A DNA stretch of 64,000 bases from JAPOXR01 sp965116115 (GCA_965116115.1 OZ220486.1:2356001-2420000); one strand, 5' to 3'; counted from the stretch's first letter, positions 33,007 through 42,370 are shown. A program made the numbers and translations. Notes: generated by a model not told the origin, from the sequence alone.

Positions 33007-33777
33007 ATGGCTAAGCTGGCGGCACGACTCACGGAAACGCGCCGCGGGAGGCCCGACATTACCGCTTTTGACGACCCCGACAAGCGCTCTCTCGCCCGCG
33101 CCGCCGGATTGCTTTATCTCTTGACCGCGGCCGCCGGATTTTTTTCGATCCTGTGGGTGCCCTCGCAGTTAACCGTTCCCGGCGACCCGGCCGGAACCGC
33201 CGCGCTGATCGCCGCCCGGCCCGGCCTTTTCGCCGCTGGCGTGGGTGTTGATGTCTTGATCATGCTTGCCGAGGTTTTACTCGCGGCGATGCTATATGCG
33301 ATATTCCGTTCCTGCGGGCCGGTACTTGCGCTAGCCGCGGCGGCGGCGCGGCTGATGACAGCGGCTGTGATGGCTGTCATGCTGTTGCCGCAGGCCGGAA
33401 TTCTCGCGCTGGTAACTGAAGACACGGCGCTGGTTTCGCTGGATGCCGGCCAGCGTGCAGAAATCGCATGGGTTCTGCGCCAGGTCCACGACGCTGGGGT
33501 TTGGGTCTGGCAGGTGTTCTTCACGCTTCATCTCTGGCTCCTGGGCCTGCTTGCCTGGCGCTCAGGAACAGTTCCGCGTCTGCTCGCAGGCGGACTTGTG
33601 ATTGGCGGAACCGGTTACCTCGCGGACAGCGCGCGCGCCTTCGCCTTCCCCGACTCAGACGCTTTTGAGATTGTAGGGACAGCACTTCTCGCGATTGTCA
33701 TTGCAGCCGAGATCGGTTTTGCAATCTGGCTGCTGCGCGGCCGAGCCGTTTCAGCAGCATCCGGGAAAGCCGCGTGA
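33007..33777 (+). CDS. DUF4386 family membrane protein
   Basis: A 256-residue protein with about six membrane segments: LARAAGLLYLLTAAAGFFSI, VDVLIMLAEVLLAAMLYAIF, AAARLMTAAVMAVMLLPQAG, the region around VFFTLHLWLLGLLAWRSG, and a final AIVIAAEIGFAIWLL. The RAAGLLYLLTAAAG opening and the HLWLLG motif match DUF4386, a family of unknown function often found as single genes. No operon partner is evident. Confidence 0.8.
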   Translation: MAKLAARLTETRRGRPDITAFDDPDKRSLARAAGLLYLLTAAAGFFSILWVPSQLTVPGDPAGTAALIAARPGLFAAGVGVDVLIMLAEVLLAAMLYAIFRSCGPVLALAAAAARLMTAAVMAVMLLPQAGILALVTEDTALVSLDAGQRAEIAWVLRQVHDAGVWVWQVFFTLHLWLLGLLAWRSGTVPRLLAGGLVIGGTGYLADSARAFAFPDSDAFEIVGTALLAIVIAAEIGFAIWLLRGRAVSAASGKAA

Positions 33778-34096
33778 CGCCTTGCGCAGAAGCGCTGATC
33801 CATGGAATGAGGCAGGTTCCGAATTCACATTGCAGCCGGAATGAAACACCAGAGCTAGCCATTGATATCGTGACGCGAAGGACGCCCTTGAACTGCATGT
33901 CAGACAAAATGCGATCGACTGGAACTCCTGCCCCTCAGTCCGAACAAGCCGATGACCGCGGCCGGAGCGGCCGCCGGAATCAAAGCCGCGCCGCCGCCAA
34001 GCGATTGAACAGACCGGAACTGCGGATTATCTTCCGCCCTTGGCGATTCGCCGTGAAGCGGGAGCGGCATGGAAATGTCGGGACTGCTGTTTTCCC
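33778..34096. other. Spacer without recognisable feature
   Basis: These 319 bp between the DUF4386 gene and the FrnE-like gene show no supported gene, repeat or clear promoter. The start region of the next gene lacks a strong ribosome site. Confidence 0.4.
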
Positions 34097-34735
34097 ATGC
34101 TGAAAATTGACATCCGCTCCGATCCGGTCTGTCCTTGGTGTTATGTCGGCAAAGCGCGGCTGGATGCCGCGTTGAGGGAAAGCCGCGCCGCTCCCCATGA
34201 AATTTCGTGGAAGCCGTTTCAGTTGAATCCGGATATGCCTGCCGTCGGAATGGACCGCGGCGAATATCTGAGAAAAAAATTCGGCGGAAACCAAGGGGTC
34301 ATGGCCGCCTACTCTCCCTTGCTGCATGCCGCTGAAGACGACGGGATTGAACTGAATCTTGATCTGATCCGCATCATGCCGAACTCGCTTGACGCTCACA
34401 GACTCATTCGCTGGGGGGAGGTCGACGGGCCCGGCGGCTCAGTGATCGCGGACGCCCTGTTCCACGCGTTTTTTGTTCAAGGGAAAGATATCGGCAGCAC
34501 CGAAGTTCTGGCGGATCTGGCAGAAAGATGCGGAATGCACCGAAAAGTGACGGAGCGGCTTCTGAAGAGCGAGGTGGACATCAGTTTCATGAAAGAGGAG
34601 GACGTGAAAGCGCGGCGGACGGGAATAAATGCTGTGCCGTGTTTCATCATCAACGGACATTTGGCGGTTTTCGGTGCACAGCCGGCATCCGTTTGGCGAC
34701 AGGTGATCAACGAAATCCAGCAAAAAACCGCGTAG
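34097..34735 (+). CDS. DsbA/FrnE family oxidoreductase
   Basis: About 212 residues from ATG 34097 (MLKIDIRSDPVCPWCYVGKARLD cut as MLKIDIRSDPVCPWCYVGK). The thioredoxin-fold active site is CPWC. Later motifs WKPFQLNPDMP, NSLDAHRLIRW, FHAFFVQGKDIGS and GINAVPCFIINGHLAVFGAQ follow the FrnE pattern, including the cis-Pro loop VPCF. There is no signal peptide, so it is cytoplasmic, where FrnE-like proteins act in oxidative-stress disulfide chemistry. The final FGAQP is typical. Confidence 0.92.
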   Translation: MLKIDIRSDPVCPWCYVGKARLDAALRESRAAPHEISWKPFQLNPDMPAVGMDRGEYLRKKFGGNQGVMAAYSPLLHAAEDDGIELNLDLIRIMPNSLDAHRLIRWGEVDGPGGSVIADALFHAFFVQGKDIGSTEVLADLAERCGMHRKVTERLLKSEVDISFMKEEDVKARRTGINAVPCFIINGHLAVFGAQPASVWRQVINEIQQKTA

Positions 34736-35823
34736 AATCAGCATTTTCAGAAAACCGACAAACCGTTTGCTCTTTATGACGAACGGGGATTGAGCTTGAA
34801 GCGAGCATCAAATCAGCAGGGCCGGTCACAAACCCTGCCGGCGCCGGTCAGATCAATTTTCGCCGGATTTCGGCCGGCAGGTAGGTGCGCTGGTTCTCCA
34901 CGGCACGCCGAGGCCTTGGCCCGCATTGCCGTTTTGGTTTCGGCGCGGCGCGCTTAAAACTTTCCGACCGTCCCGCACGATCTCGAGCCCCTGTCGGCAT
35001 GGGTCTTCTTGGTGATGCAGCCGAGCTTCACGAGCAGCCCGGCAAACTCGCTCCCATATATGGCTCCCGGCAGCATTCTTAAAGCGTAGAGCGGCTCGCG
35101 GCCATGGCCCGCCACTTGCCATTGCCGCCCTGCAGCATGCTGGCGGTTATCGATTGGGCGAACGACGCCGGGTCGAGATTGTAGGAATTCCTGTGCCTGA
35201 GCCTTGTGATCACCGTCTTCAGGTTCTCGGCGCGGACCATGCGGCGGTCGCGGAATCCTGTGCCCGAATCTCGGCGGAGTTCCTCTCGAGGCGGTCGAGG
35301 GTGCACCCGACCGTTCGGTCACGGGCCTCCACGATGCGACCGTCGCCGACGGCGAGCGCGGGGCGGGAAACGGACTCGGGAACGAGTCGGTCAGGTCGTG
35401 GCCAGGACGGCAGCGGCTCCCGTAATCACCTAATCCGCGCCGAGACGTTTCCCCGAACCGTTTGGCACTTCACCTTTCAGCGCTGCTTGGAAGATGTCCG
35501 ATTCGACCGGGCCTTCTGGGCCAAGCTCGGTCGCGCCCTGCCCGGCGCTCATAGCCGCGCTTGTGCCGTGTTTTGCCGGCGGAGGCTGAGCGGACGGTGA
35601 CCGCGCCAAACCGGGGCCAGCGGGTTTGCGCCGGCACCGGCTCGAATACGGGATGCCGATTCCGGCCCTCATACCTCAGATGCCGGATCAGCATGAGGCA
35701 CAGCAGCGCACCACCCGACTCCGACAGGGTGACCAGCATCGCCCTGTTCCGGGGCCGCTGCCAGGTGTTCTGCCAAACGAGTGCGCCTCCAGAGTAACCG
35801 TGGGGTCATAACGGCTGACCGTC
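34736..35823. other. Degenerate region after the FrnE-like gene, no intact gene
   Basis: About 1.1 kb with only frame-broken open stretches. On the minus strand, pieces such as NLDPASFAQSITASMLQGGN, LPGAIYGSEFAGLLVKLG and CITKKTHADRGS in different frames look like one former protein of unknown identity, at about 34950-35230. The stretch 35430-35820 lies directly after the stop of the hsdR N-terminal fragment but I could not match it to HsdR. Most likely this is decayed coding DNA at the edge of the accessory island. Confidence 0.4.
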
Positions 35824-35913
35824 TCAGTTCGGGCCGTACGCAATGACCCAACCCAGACCTTCGAGCCATTCGAGAGCGGCCGCCTCGACTTCCGATTCGG
35901 CGAAGGTGGTCAT
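35824..35913 (-). pseudogene. HsdR N-terminal fragment (copy 2), stopped after 29 residues
   Basis: From ATG 35913 the reading MTTFAESEVEAAALEWLEGL then GWVIAYGPN matches the first residues of type I restriction endonuclease HsdR and ends at TGA (35824-35826). The start overlaps the RhuM-Fic stop as ATGA, the coupling expected inside an hsd operon. No HsdR nuclease or helicase sequence is recognisable further down, so the gene is dead. Confidence 0.7.
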
Positions 35914-36917
35914 CGAGAGGGGGCTGCAAGCAGGTTCATGACAAGACGGACCATCAGATTCTTGTTGGCCGGCGGGCTCTCGGCGATCAACAGGGTGAGC
36001 GCGGTCATCGCCCGAAAACCAAGACAGTGAGCGACGCCCTCCTGCCCCAAATATAGCAGGAAGAGGAAGGCGCCGATACGTTTGTTGCCGTCGGTGAACG
36101 GGTGGTCCTTGACGATGAAGTAGAGCAGGTGCGCTGCCTTCTCCTCACGGCTGCGGTAGAGCGGTTCGCCGGACATGGTCTGCTCAATATTGCCGAGGAT
36201 AGCGTCCAAGGCGTCGCCGCGCCGGTTGCCGAAGAGCGGTGAAGCCTCCCCCCTCGCTGCAAGAAAGCGTCTCAGGTCTTCGATCGCACGGGTTGCGCGG
36301 TCAGCGTCGAGTGCGCTGCAGGCTGGTTTCGCGTCGGACGGCCCTTCCAGCCGGTTCTCATCGTACTCCAAGAGAAGGCGCCACGTATCGGAATTAGCCG
36401 AAATGATATCGTAAACGGCCTCGCCGGTATCGACTGCCAGCGCATTGTTCCGTAGGGTCCGAGCTAGCAGCTCAAGGGTTTCACGAGCCTCTTCGAGCCC
36501 GTGTTCGGCCAGCCACCGTTCATTCAGGGTGTAGCCGCGCACCAGATGATCGCGCAGAGTGCGAGTCGCCCATTGCCGGAAGCGCAAGCCTTGCTGGGAA
36601 TTGACCCGGTAGCCGACGGAAACGATAGCATCCAGATTATAGTGCCGGAGGCGCCGCCGGACGCGCCGGCTGCCCTCGATTCGAACTACCGAGAAATCCT
36701 CGGTCGTTACCGCGGCCTGCAACTCGCCAGTGTTGTAGATGTTCTTTAGATGAAGACTCACGTTATCGGCTGATGTATCGAACGCCGCCGCCATCTGCCG
36801 TTGTGTCAGCCAGACGGTCTCCCGTTCCAGGCGCACGTCCACCCTCACAGTACCGTCCGCCGCCTCATAGACGATGATTTCGCCGCCGGGCGCCGCCTTC
36901 GGCCGCCCGCTGCTCAT
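35910..36917 (-). CDS. RhuM family protein with C-terminal Fic/Doc domain
   Basis: A 335-residue intact protein. Residues about 10-130 form the RhuM/virulence-associated region (IIVYEAADGTVRVDVRLERE cut here; also ETVWLTQRQMAAAFDTSADN and NLDAIVSVGYRVNSQQG). The C-terminal half is a Fic/Doc domain with the motif HPFTDGNKRIGAF, which supplies the catalytic His and the phosphate-binding loop (GNKR as in Doc-like proteins). Such genes often lie inside type I restriction-modification operons with unclear roles. Here it is framed by HsdR N-terminal fragments, overlapping each by 4 bp. It could be a toxin, a signalling AMP- or phospho-transferase, or a regulator of the hsd system. Confidence 0.88.
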   Translation of the reverse strand: MSSGRPKAAPGGEIIVYEAADGTVRVDVRLERETVWLTQRQMAAAFDTSADNVSLHLKNIYNTGELQAAVTTEDFSVVRIEGSRRVRRRLRHYNLDAIVSVGYRVNSQQGLRFRQWATRTLRDHLVRGYTLNERWLAEHGLEEARETLELLARTLRNNALAVDTGEAVYDIISANSDTWRLLLEYDENRLEGPSDAKPACSALDADRATRAIEDLRRFLAARGEASPLFGNRRGDALDAILGNIEQTMSGEPLYRSREEKAAHLLYFIVKDHPFTDGNKRIGAFLFLLYLGQEGVAHCLGFRAMTALTLLIAESPPANKNLMVRLVMNLLAAPSR

Positions 36918-37060
36918 CGGGCGAGCGTCCCCTGCAGTGCGCCAAGACAGCCCCGGTCCGTTGCCAGCGTATTAGGCCTGCTATCAGGGGCAAAAGTAAC
37001 GGCTCGGCCGATGCCTTTCAGGGCCGCTGCTTCGACTTCCGATTCGGCAAAGGCGGTCAT
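36914..37060 (-). pseudogene. HsdR N-terminal fragment (copy 1), upstream of RhuM-Fic
   Basis: From ATG 37060 the reading MTAFAESEVEAAAL, then GRAVTFAPDSRPNTLATDR and ALQGTLAR aligns in order with the HsdR N-terminus but is shortened in the middle (KGIG instead of about WLEGLGW), and stops at TGA 36914 overlapping the RhuM-Fic start (ATGA). The first 42 bp match copy 2 at 35913 in 35 positions. It looks like a decayed second hsdR start, with codons altered by small indels. Confidence 0.65.
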
Positions 37061-37121
37061 CGGGCGGTGGCGTGGCCTTGTCCCAAAAAAACCTCGTGCA
37101 TTCGCGGGGAAGCATTTCATG

Positions 37122-37146
37122 GGGGGATGTCCCGATTGGTGTTGAA
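37122..37146. repeat. Left terminal inverted repeat of the IS256-family element
   Basis: GGGGGATGTCCCGATTGGTG followed by TTGAA; partner of 38536-38560. This is the transposase 3' end of the element. Confidence 0.9.
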
Positions 37147-37177
37147 ACCCGCATGAGCGATGCTGCCTGTCGACTAT

Positions 37178-38461
37178 CTACGCGGCGTCCTTGAGCCGGT
37201 CAAGCCGATTCTTTCGACGATGTTCGATGAGAGCCTGTTTGAGAACGGGCAGCTGTCTGTACGCCTTGATGCGGCGGAAACCCTTCCCGGCCGCTGTCAT
37301 GCCGGCCGCGGGCTGTCGCAGAGCCATCCCGGCGTTTCTCCAGCGCTTCACGTTGCGGCAGACCTGCCGGACCGTGCTGTTCATCGATTCGATGATGTTC
37401 GTGCTCGCCAGCGACCGCCGCAGCTCTAACGGCAGGCCGAGCCGGGAGACGGTCAGGACCTCGTACAGGCCCTCAAGTATCGACCGGGAGACGTCCGGAG
37501 CCTCCTGTTCGAACCACCGGGCCATGCTGCGCATCGGCCGCTCGGCCTTGTCGGCGTCATCAAGTTCCCAGGCCTGTCTGAGCGTCCGCCGCACGGCGGC
37601 GTGATGTTCCGCGGCAAGACGGTCGGTGATGTTGCGGCCCTTGTGAACCTGACAGCGCTGAATAGGGATGTCCGCGCCGAAAGTGCGCCGGATCGCCTTG
37701 CTGAGCGCCCTGGCTCCGTCGACGATGAACAGATAACAGCCCTCCGGATCAAGCCCGCGCCCGATCAGATCATCAAGCAGAGCCTGCACGGTCGCGGCGT
37801 TCTCCGTCGCGCCCTCGATGACGCCCAGCGGCCGCTTACGCCCCGACGCGTCAATGCCGACGGCCCCGATCATCAGCAGGCGGTCGCTCAGGTGCAGCCC
37901 GTCGATCTGAACCGCGACGAGATCAAGCTCCGACAGATGGGAAGTCATCCATTCATCAAACTTCGCCTGCGTCAACGCCTTGAACCGGCGGTACACGGCT
38001 GATTTCGACAGCCCGCAGCCCGCCCCGCAGGGAACCCCGGCCTCCGGAATCCTCACCGCCCGGCGGAACTTGCGGGTCGCTGCGTTCGCGGTCATCAGAT
38101 TCACCGCCCATCGGTCGAGATAGCCGTCCGCGGAGATCTCTTACCAGCTCGGCAGGGACATCTCCTTGCCCGCAGCCTTGCAGCGGAGCCGGGGACGGTC
38201 GATGCCGACCTTGCCGCCGTGGAACCCGGCCCGGGAGCGCGCATGGCACTGGCGGTGCCCCGGCTTGTCGGGAGAACAGCTGTAACGCTTCCCGGCCAGC
38301 CGTTCGGCGTCCTCGTCCATCATCTGCCGCAGATACGCGATGCCCGTCGTCAGACAGAATTTCTCGAAACTCTCGGTCACGTCTTCGTACGCCTCTTCGA
38401 CGAGCGCGTTGATGTTCGAAGCGCCGGCGGAGGCGCGGGGGAATGTGCTGATGGTCTTCAT
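37178..38461 (-). pseudogene. IS256-family (mutator-type) transposase with one in-frame stop
   Basis: Starting at ATG 38461 (MKTISTFPRASAGASNINAL), the frame is open to LPSW, interrupted by a single TAA (38141-38143), and continues in the same frame EISADGYLDRWAVNLMTANA through to KDAA near 37181. The downstream part holds the DDE landmarks: VQIDGLHL (first Asp), FIVDGARALSKAIRR (second Asp), RCQVHKGRNI and IESMN with the Glu. Total length about 427 residues is normal for the family, so a single nonsense change is the only visible lesion. Confidence 0.9.
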
Positions 38462-38535
38462 GGCATTGCTTCCTTTTTCTTCAGAAAATCCCCGGGCCCG
38501 ATACCCGGGGGAGAGGCAACACCGCCTGTATCAAA

Positions 38536-38560
38536 TTCAACACCGATCGGGACATCCCCC
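38536..38560. repeat. Right terminal inverted repeat of the IS256-family element
   Basis: TTCAACACCGATCGGGACAT followed by CCCCC; its reverse complement matches 37122-37146 except for one C/T change at the sixteenth base from the outer end. Confidence 0.9.
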
Positions 38561-39305
38561 AGATGGAAATGTCGCCGCGCGCCCGGCCACCGTTGCCGTT
38601 ACCGGTGGCGTGCGCACGGATGAACTCCATCGACTGCACGAACATGCCGGACGAGCCGCAGCACGGATCGTAAACCCGTCCCCGGTACGGCTCCAGCATC
38701 CCGACCAGCAGCCGGACGATGCAGCGCGGGGTGTAGAATTCGCCGCCCTTCTTGCCTTCCGCGCTGGCGAAGCGTGACAGGAAGTACTCGTGCACCCGGC
38801 CCAGCACATCTTTTGAGCGGGCCCCCACATCGCCCACCCAGATGTTGCCGACCATGTCGATAAGCTGACCGAGCCGCTGCTTGTCTAAGGCTGGGCGAGC
38901 ATAGTCCTTCGGAAACACGCCTCCAAGTGCGGGGTTGTCTCGCTCGACCGCCACCATCGCTTTGTCGATGGCCTGACCCACGGCCGGTTGCCGCGCCTGC
39001 GCTTTCAGATGCCCCCAACGGGCTTCCGGCGGCACCCAGAAGATGTTCTCAGCCGTATACTCGTCGCGGGCCTCGGCGGCGTCCGCGCCCCAGTCGGCCA
39101 GCACCGCCGTATGGCGCTCCTCAAAGGCATCTGAGATGTATTTCAGGAAGATCAGTCCGAGAACGACATGCTTGTACTCCGCCGCATCCATCGAACCGCG
39201 CAGCGCATCGGCCATCGCCCATAACTCGGCCTCATGGCCGGTGGTGCCGCCGCCATCCCGCGCCGTGGCCTTGCCTCCCTGTTTCCTAGGCTTTCCTCTG
39301 GCCAT
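38561..39305 (-). pseudogene. hsdM: Type I restriction-modification methyltransferase subunit HsdM, truncated by IS256 element
   Basis: About 248 residues from ATG 39305 (MARGKPRKQGGKATARDGG). The N-terminal helical domain (LWAMADALRGSMDAAEYKHV, LIFLKYISDAFEE) and the start of the methyltransferase domain are intact: GEFYTPRCIVRLLVGMLEP and the S-adenosylmethionine motif VYDPCCGSSGMFVQS. The reading then passes GNGNGGRARGDISI straight into the IS end. The catalytic NPPF/NPPY motif, the rest of HsdM and any hsdS gene are absent, so the methylase cannot work. Confidence 0.9.
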
Positions 39306-39959
39306 GCGGAGCTCCTCCGGCTCGTTGTCGCTGTGCCGTCGGCATGGGGTGCATCCCGATGAACGGCATTGAGTCATGTCCCTCAGCCGGACAATTTACA
39401 ATCGACTGCCCGGCCCCATGCGACGGTGACCGAAGCATGGCCTGTTCCGGCACTTACGTAGTGCCTGCCAGAAAACCCATAACCAATTGAATTCAAAGAG
39501 CGATTCACGGCTTTCAGGGAACGAAGATTTCCCTGTCTCCATCAGATTCACGCTGATTCTGACCTGAAAGGGCAATCACAACATCGCAATTGATGATTCT
39601 TCGTTCCTCAGATATCGTAATTTTTTTTTACATAGTCAGCATGTTACAGGTTTTCTGACAGACCTACGTAGACACTACCGTATATTTGCCCGTTTCCGGG
39701 CCTTCCGCTGCGCCCATCAATTCGCCGATTCCCTGCACCACCCGTCCAGTCGGCGGCGTAGCCCTTGGTCACGTCGGAGGATCAAGCGTGGTTATCCAGT
39801 TCGTTTGATCAGCGAGTGTGCGGCAGCACAAGGCCGCGGTCCGCCGCCTTGATGAAGGCGTTGCACAGGCCGCGGAACCATAACTTCGTGCCGCAGGCCT
39901 TGCGATCCCGGCGTGATGCGCTTGAAGCTCCTCGACATGACCCGACTTGCTGAACGGCG
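39306..39959. other. AT-richer non-coding region upstream of hsdM
   Basis: No supported gene. It holds a small hairpin GGCACT-TACGT-AGTGCC (39449-39465), the structured inverted repeat described separately at 39518-39607, a T-run (about 39620-39630) and a second TACGTA near 39664. The hsdM promoter should lie here. The plus strand 39765-39953 has a short open frame without recognisable features. Confidence 0.4.
39518..39607. repeat. 90-bp structured inverted repeat upstream of hsdM
   Basis: The outer arms GGAACGAAGA (39518-39527) and TCTTCGTTCC (39598-39607) are perfect 10-bp complements. Inside, TCAGATTC-ACGCT-GATTCTGA forms a second hairpin with one mismatch, and CCCTGTC/GAC..AGGG can extend it. 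A run of T follows about 12 bp after the outer arm. It may be a folded RNA leader or a small mobile repeat (MITE-like); no second copy was seen in the window. Confidence 0.45.
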
Positions 39960-40426
39960 ACGGGAAAGTCCATCCACGCAGGGCCCCGCTCTCGGTCTCC
40001 TCGACTCGGAACAGGCTGGCGTACCGACGGTAGGATCGCTAGGTCTCCGCCGCGCGGTCATGACCCGAGGCGATATAGTCGTTGCACCGAGCGTGGGAAA
40101 GGCGTACGCCTGCGTGCGTTTGCCCGCCGGATCCTCGCCGCCGGCGACACGCCTGAGCAGTTCCCACGTTTTCGGCGGACCTGTTTTAAGCTAACGCGGT
40201 CGTAGCGACTGACGACCGGCTTGTCAGGCATTTTGCGCCAGCCGGAGCCGACGCGGTAGTCGACGACGAAAAACTTGGTGCTGGAAGGCTGGACACGGCA
40301 ATCGACGCCGCCAAGCCTATCGTCCCGGACGATCCAAGACTTATGGGCGGGTTCCAGTGCCTCGCCGGCGCGTTTGGCCATCGTGAGCTTGACCTTAGCG
40401 ATGCGTATTGCGGAGCAAGGCTTCAT
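39960..40426 (-). pseudogene. Relic of a tyrosine-recombinase integrase (N-terminal part)
   Basis: Minus-strand reading KVKLTMAKRAGEALEPAHKS, IVRDDRLGGVDCRVQPSSTK and FFVVDYRVGSGWRKMP matches the arm-binding N-terminal domain (DUF4102 type) of phage/island integrases. After a frameshift, WELLRRVAGGEDPAGKR continues the typical ARELLARVAAGEDPA-like segment, then NDYIASGHDRAAET ends at a stop. The catalytic C-terminal domain (R..H..R..Y) is not recognisable. An integrase relic beside restriction genes marks this as a former genomic island. Confidence 0.75.
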
Positions 40427-40441
40427 GAGGCTGATCCTAAC

Positions 40442-41295
40442 GCCTGATGTCGAATAGTCAACCCCGCGATCGGCCCAAGAAAAGGTACTGGCGCACGTTC
40501 AGATCCCGCTCCGGCCGTCGTCTGGCAGACTAAATATCTTCACAACATATTGTTTACAATCCACTTATGTCGTAACTTCAGACTTCCTGACCTGATCCCC
40601 TTGCTTATAGCTGGGCCTGCGCATATTTTCGTCATGTTCCTATGCTCCTATTCTCAGAGATGATACGGATCTTGAGCTGGGCAGCTGTTCAGGACGCAGG
40701 AACTGAACAGGCCGGGCCGGCGATGCTATGCTACGGTTCCATGAACCAAGGGATGATCGACCCGACCCGGCCTGGCGGAGATGTTCATCCCCGCTTCCCC
40801 TTGCCGGCAGCAGCCGGCAAGGGGATTCAGCGACAGGACAGCACGACAGCGGATGAGCGATGAAATAAAAGTTTGCTGCAGCCTCGCGCCGAGCAACCCC
40901 TGTGGATGACTCCTTATGGAACTATCCTTGGTTTGATTCATATGAGGGACATGACAAAAATATGCGCAGGCTCAGCTATAAGCAAGCAAGTATATGGCTG
41001 AATTCTATGACCGGCTCACCGAGCGGGGGAATCATTAAGGCCGCCCTTATCGCCGTCATGCGCAAGCTGGCAGTCTCAGCGAACACGCTCCTGCGCGAGC
41101 GACGCGGCTGGTAGAAACGGGATCCGTCCGCGTCCGGAACGCGGAGCTGCGCTCCGGACCGGCCGATTCGACGGCCCGCGGCGGCTGCGCCGGCCTCCTG
41201 AACGGGTGGATGCTCTGTGGAGAAAATGTGCAAAAGCTGTGTGAAAAAGGAAATAAAGGCTGAATTTCCTCCCGGAACGCCCTTGAATCAGAATA
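40442..41295. other. Region without recognisable gene between integrase relic and IS66 relic
   Basis: About 850 bp with only short open frames. 40520-40640 is AT-rich (ACATATTGTTTACAATCC). An imperfect inverted repeat GCCGGCAGCAGCCGGC occurs at about 40803-40818. The plus strand 40642-40863 is open for 73 codons but the sequence resembles nothing I know. Confidence 0.35.
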
Positions 41296-42370
41296 TGGAT
41301 GCTTGCGTTTTCCGCGTCTCCCGCGGCGTTTCCGCTTCCCGCCGTCCGGCGGCGGCAGAGCCTCGTGCCAGACGACGACGGCGGCAATGATCTCACCGTA
41401 CCCCCCCCCCCTTCGATTCGGTCCGCCGCCTCCGCGGACAGCGGTGCTCCGGCGCGCGCCGCCTCGTTGACCTCGCGCACGGCCCTTTGAAGCGGTTTCC
41501 TTATCTCCGCCGGCCATGCCTCGCCGTGAAACTCCGTCAGACCGTCGAGTCCGCGCAGAATATGAGCGACGCAGTGCGCATGGGTCACGCCCCGATATTC
41601 CAATACGGTTGCTGGAAGTTGTGAACCGCGATGCCGATCGCATCCGCGGCTGCATCGCCGCGGCTTTTTGGCCAGCCGCTAGCGCGGGATCATGTGCGCC
41701 GCCGCCGGGTAACGCACGGTCGAACGCATTCTCGTGCTGTATCGCGCCGGGGCCGCTGCGCCCTCCGGAAAGCGGCCCCTGTCCGCCGCCCCGCAGCAGG
41801 CGCAGGCCGCCGTGTGAACCCGGTGTTTAACAGTCTCGAGCGCGACTGGCGGGATGCCCGCGACCTGCCGCCGGACATACCCCTCCGATGCCGCGCCGGC
41901 GAGGGACGCGCCGCACCGGCCGCGGACATCGGGACGATGATCCCCGACCCTTTCCGGGATATCGGCCCGGCGCATCGTCGTTCCCTTATGACCGGGCTGC
42001 CCGCCCGGCCTGCGGTCCGAAGACCGGCGGCTGGACGGCCTCTTCTTCGGGTCCGGTTTGGAAGAAAGCCCGTCGCTCGACGGCGGCTTATGGCTATTGC
42101 GTCTGTTCATTCCCAGACGCCGCTCAAGCTCGAAAACGTGGCCCTGCAAAGCCGTTGGCCCCGCGACGGCTTCATCTCGCGCTCAGCGACAACCGCATCC
42201 CGCTCGGCGACGACTTCGGCAAGTTCCGCCTCAAAACCAGCGCGGCTGAAAGCCGGACCGGCGGTTCCGTCCCGGGATGCCGCCGGCAATCGGACCGGTC
42301 CGCTGATAACTGATTCAATCCTGCAGCCTGTCGATCCGCGGCTTGAGCCGCTCCGCCATATTATTATTCG
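41296..42370 (-). pseudogene. Relic of an IS66-family transposase with internal deletion
   Basis: In order on the minus strand and across frames: a coiled-coil start FEAELAEVVAERDAVVAERE, LQGHVFELERRLGMN, then NSHKPPSSDGLSSKP and RRPGGQPGHKGTTM (IS66 hallmark), VRYPAAAHMIPR, then directly THAHCVAHILRGLDGLTEF, RAVREVNEAARA and, after a C11 run (41401-41411) that shifts frame, GEIIAAVVVWHEALPPP. About 150 residues including most of the DDE core are missing between HMIPR and THAHC, and the C-terminus is cut after KRKHP. Confidence 0.82.

Larger units (their letters stand above)
37122..38560 (-). mobile_element. IS256-family insertion sequence, 1439 bp, inactive
   Basis: Bounded by 25-bp near-perfect inverted repeats starting GGGGGATGTCCCGAT at 37122 and its complement ending at 38560 (one mismatch). 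It carries one transposase gene on the minus strand with a premature stop. No 8-9 bp target duplication is visible: the bases left of 37122 and right of 38560 differ, and the hsdM reading does not resume on the left side. That pattern indicates a deletion next to the element or recombination between copies. The relic at 15550-15945 is a related copy. Confidence 0.9.
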
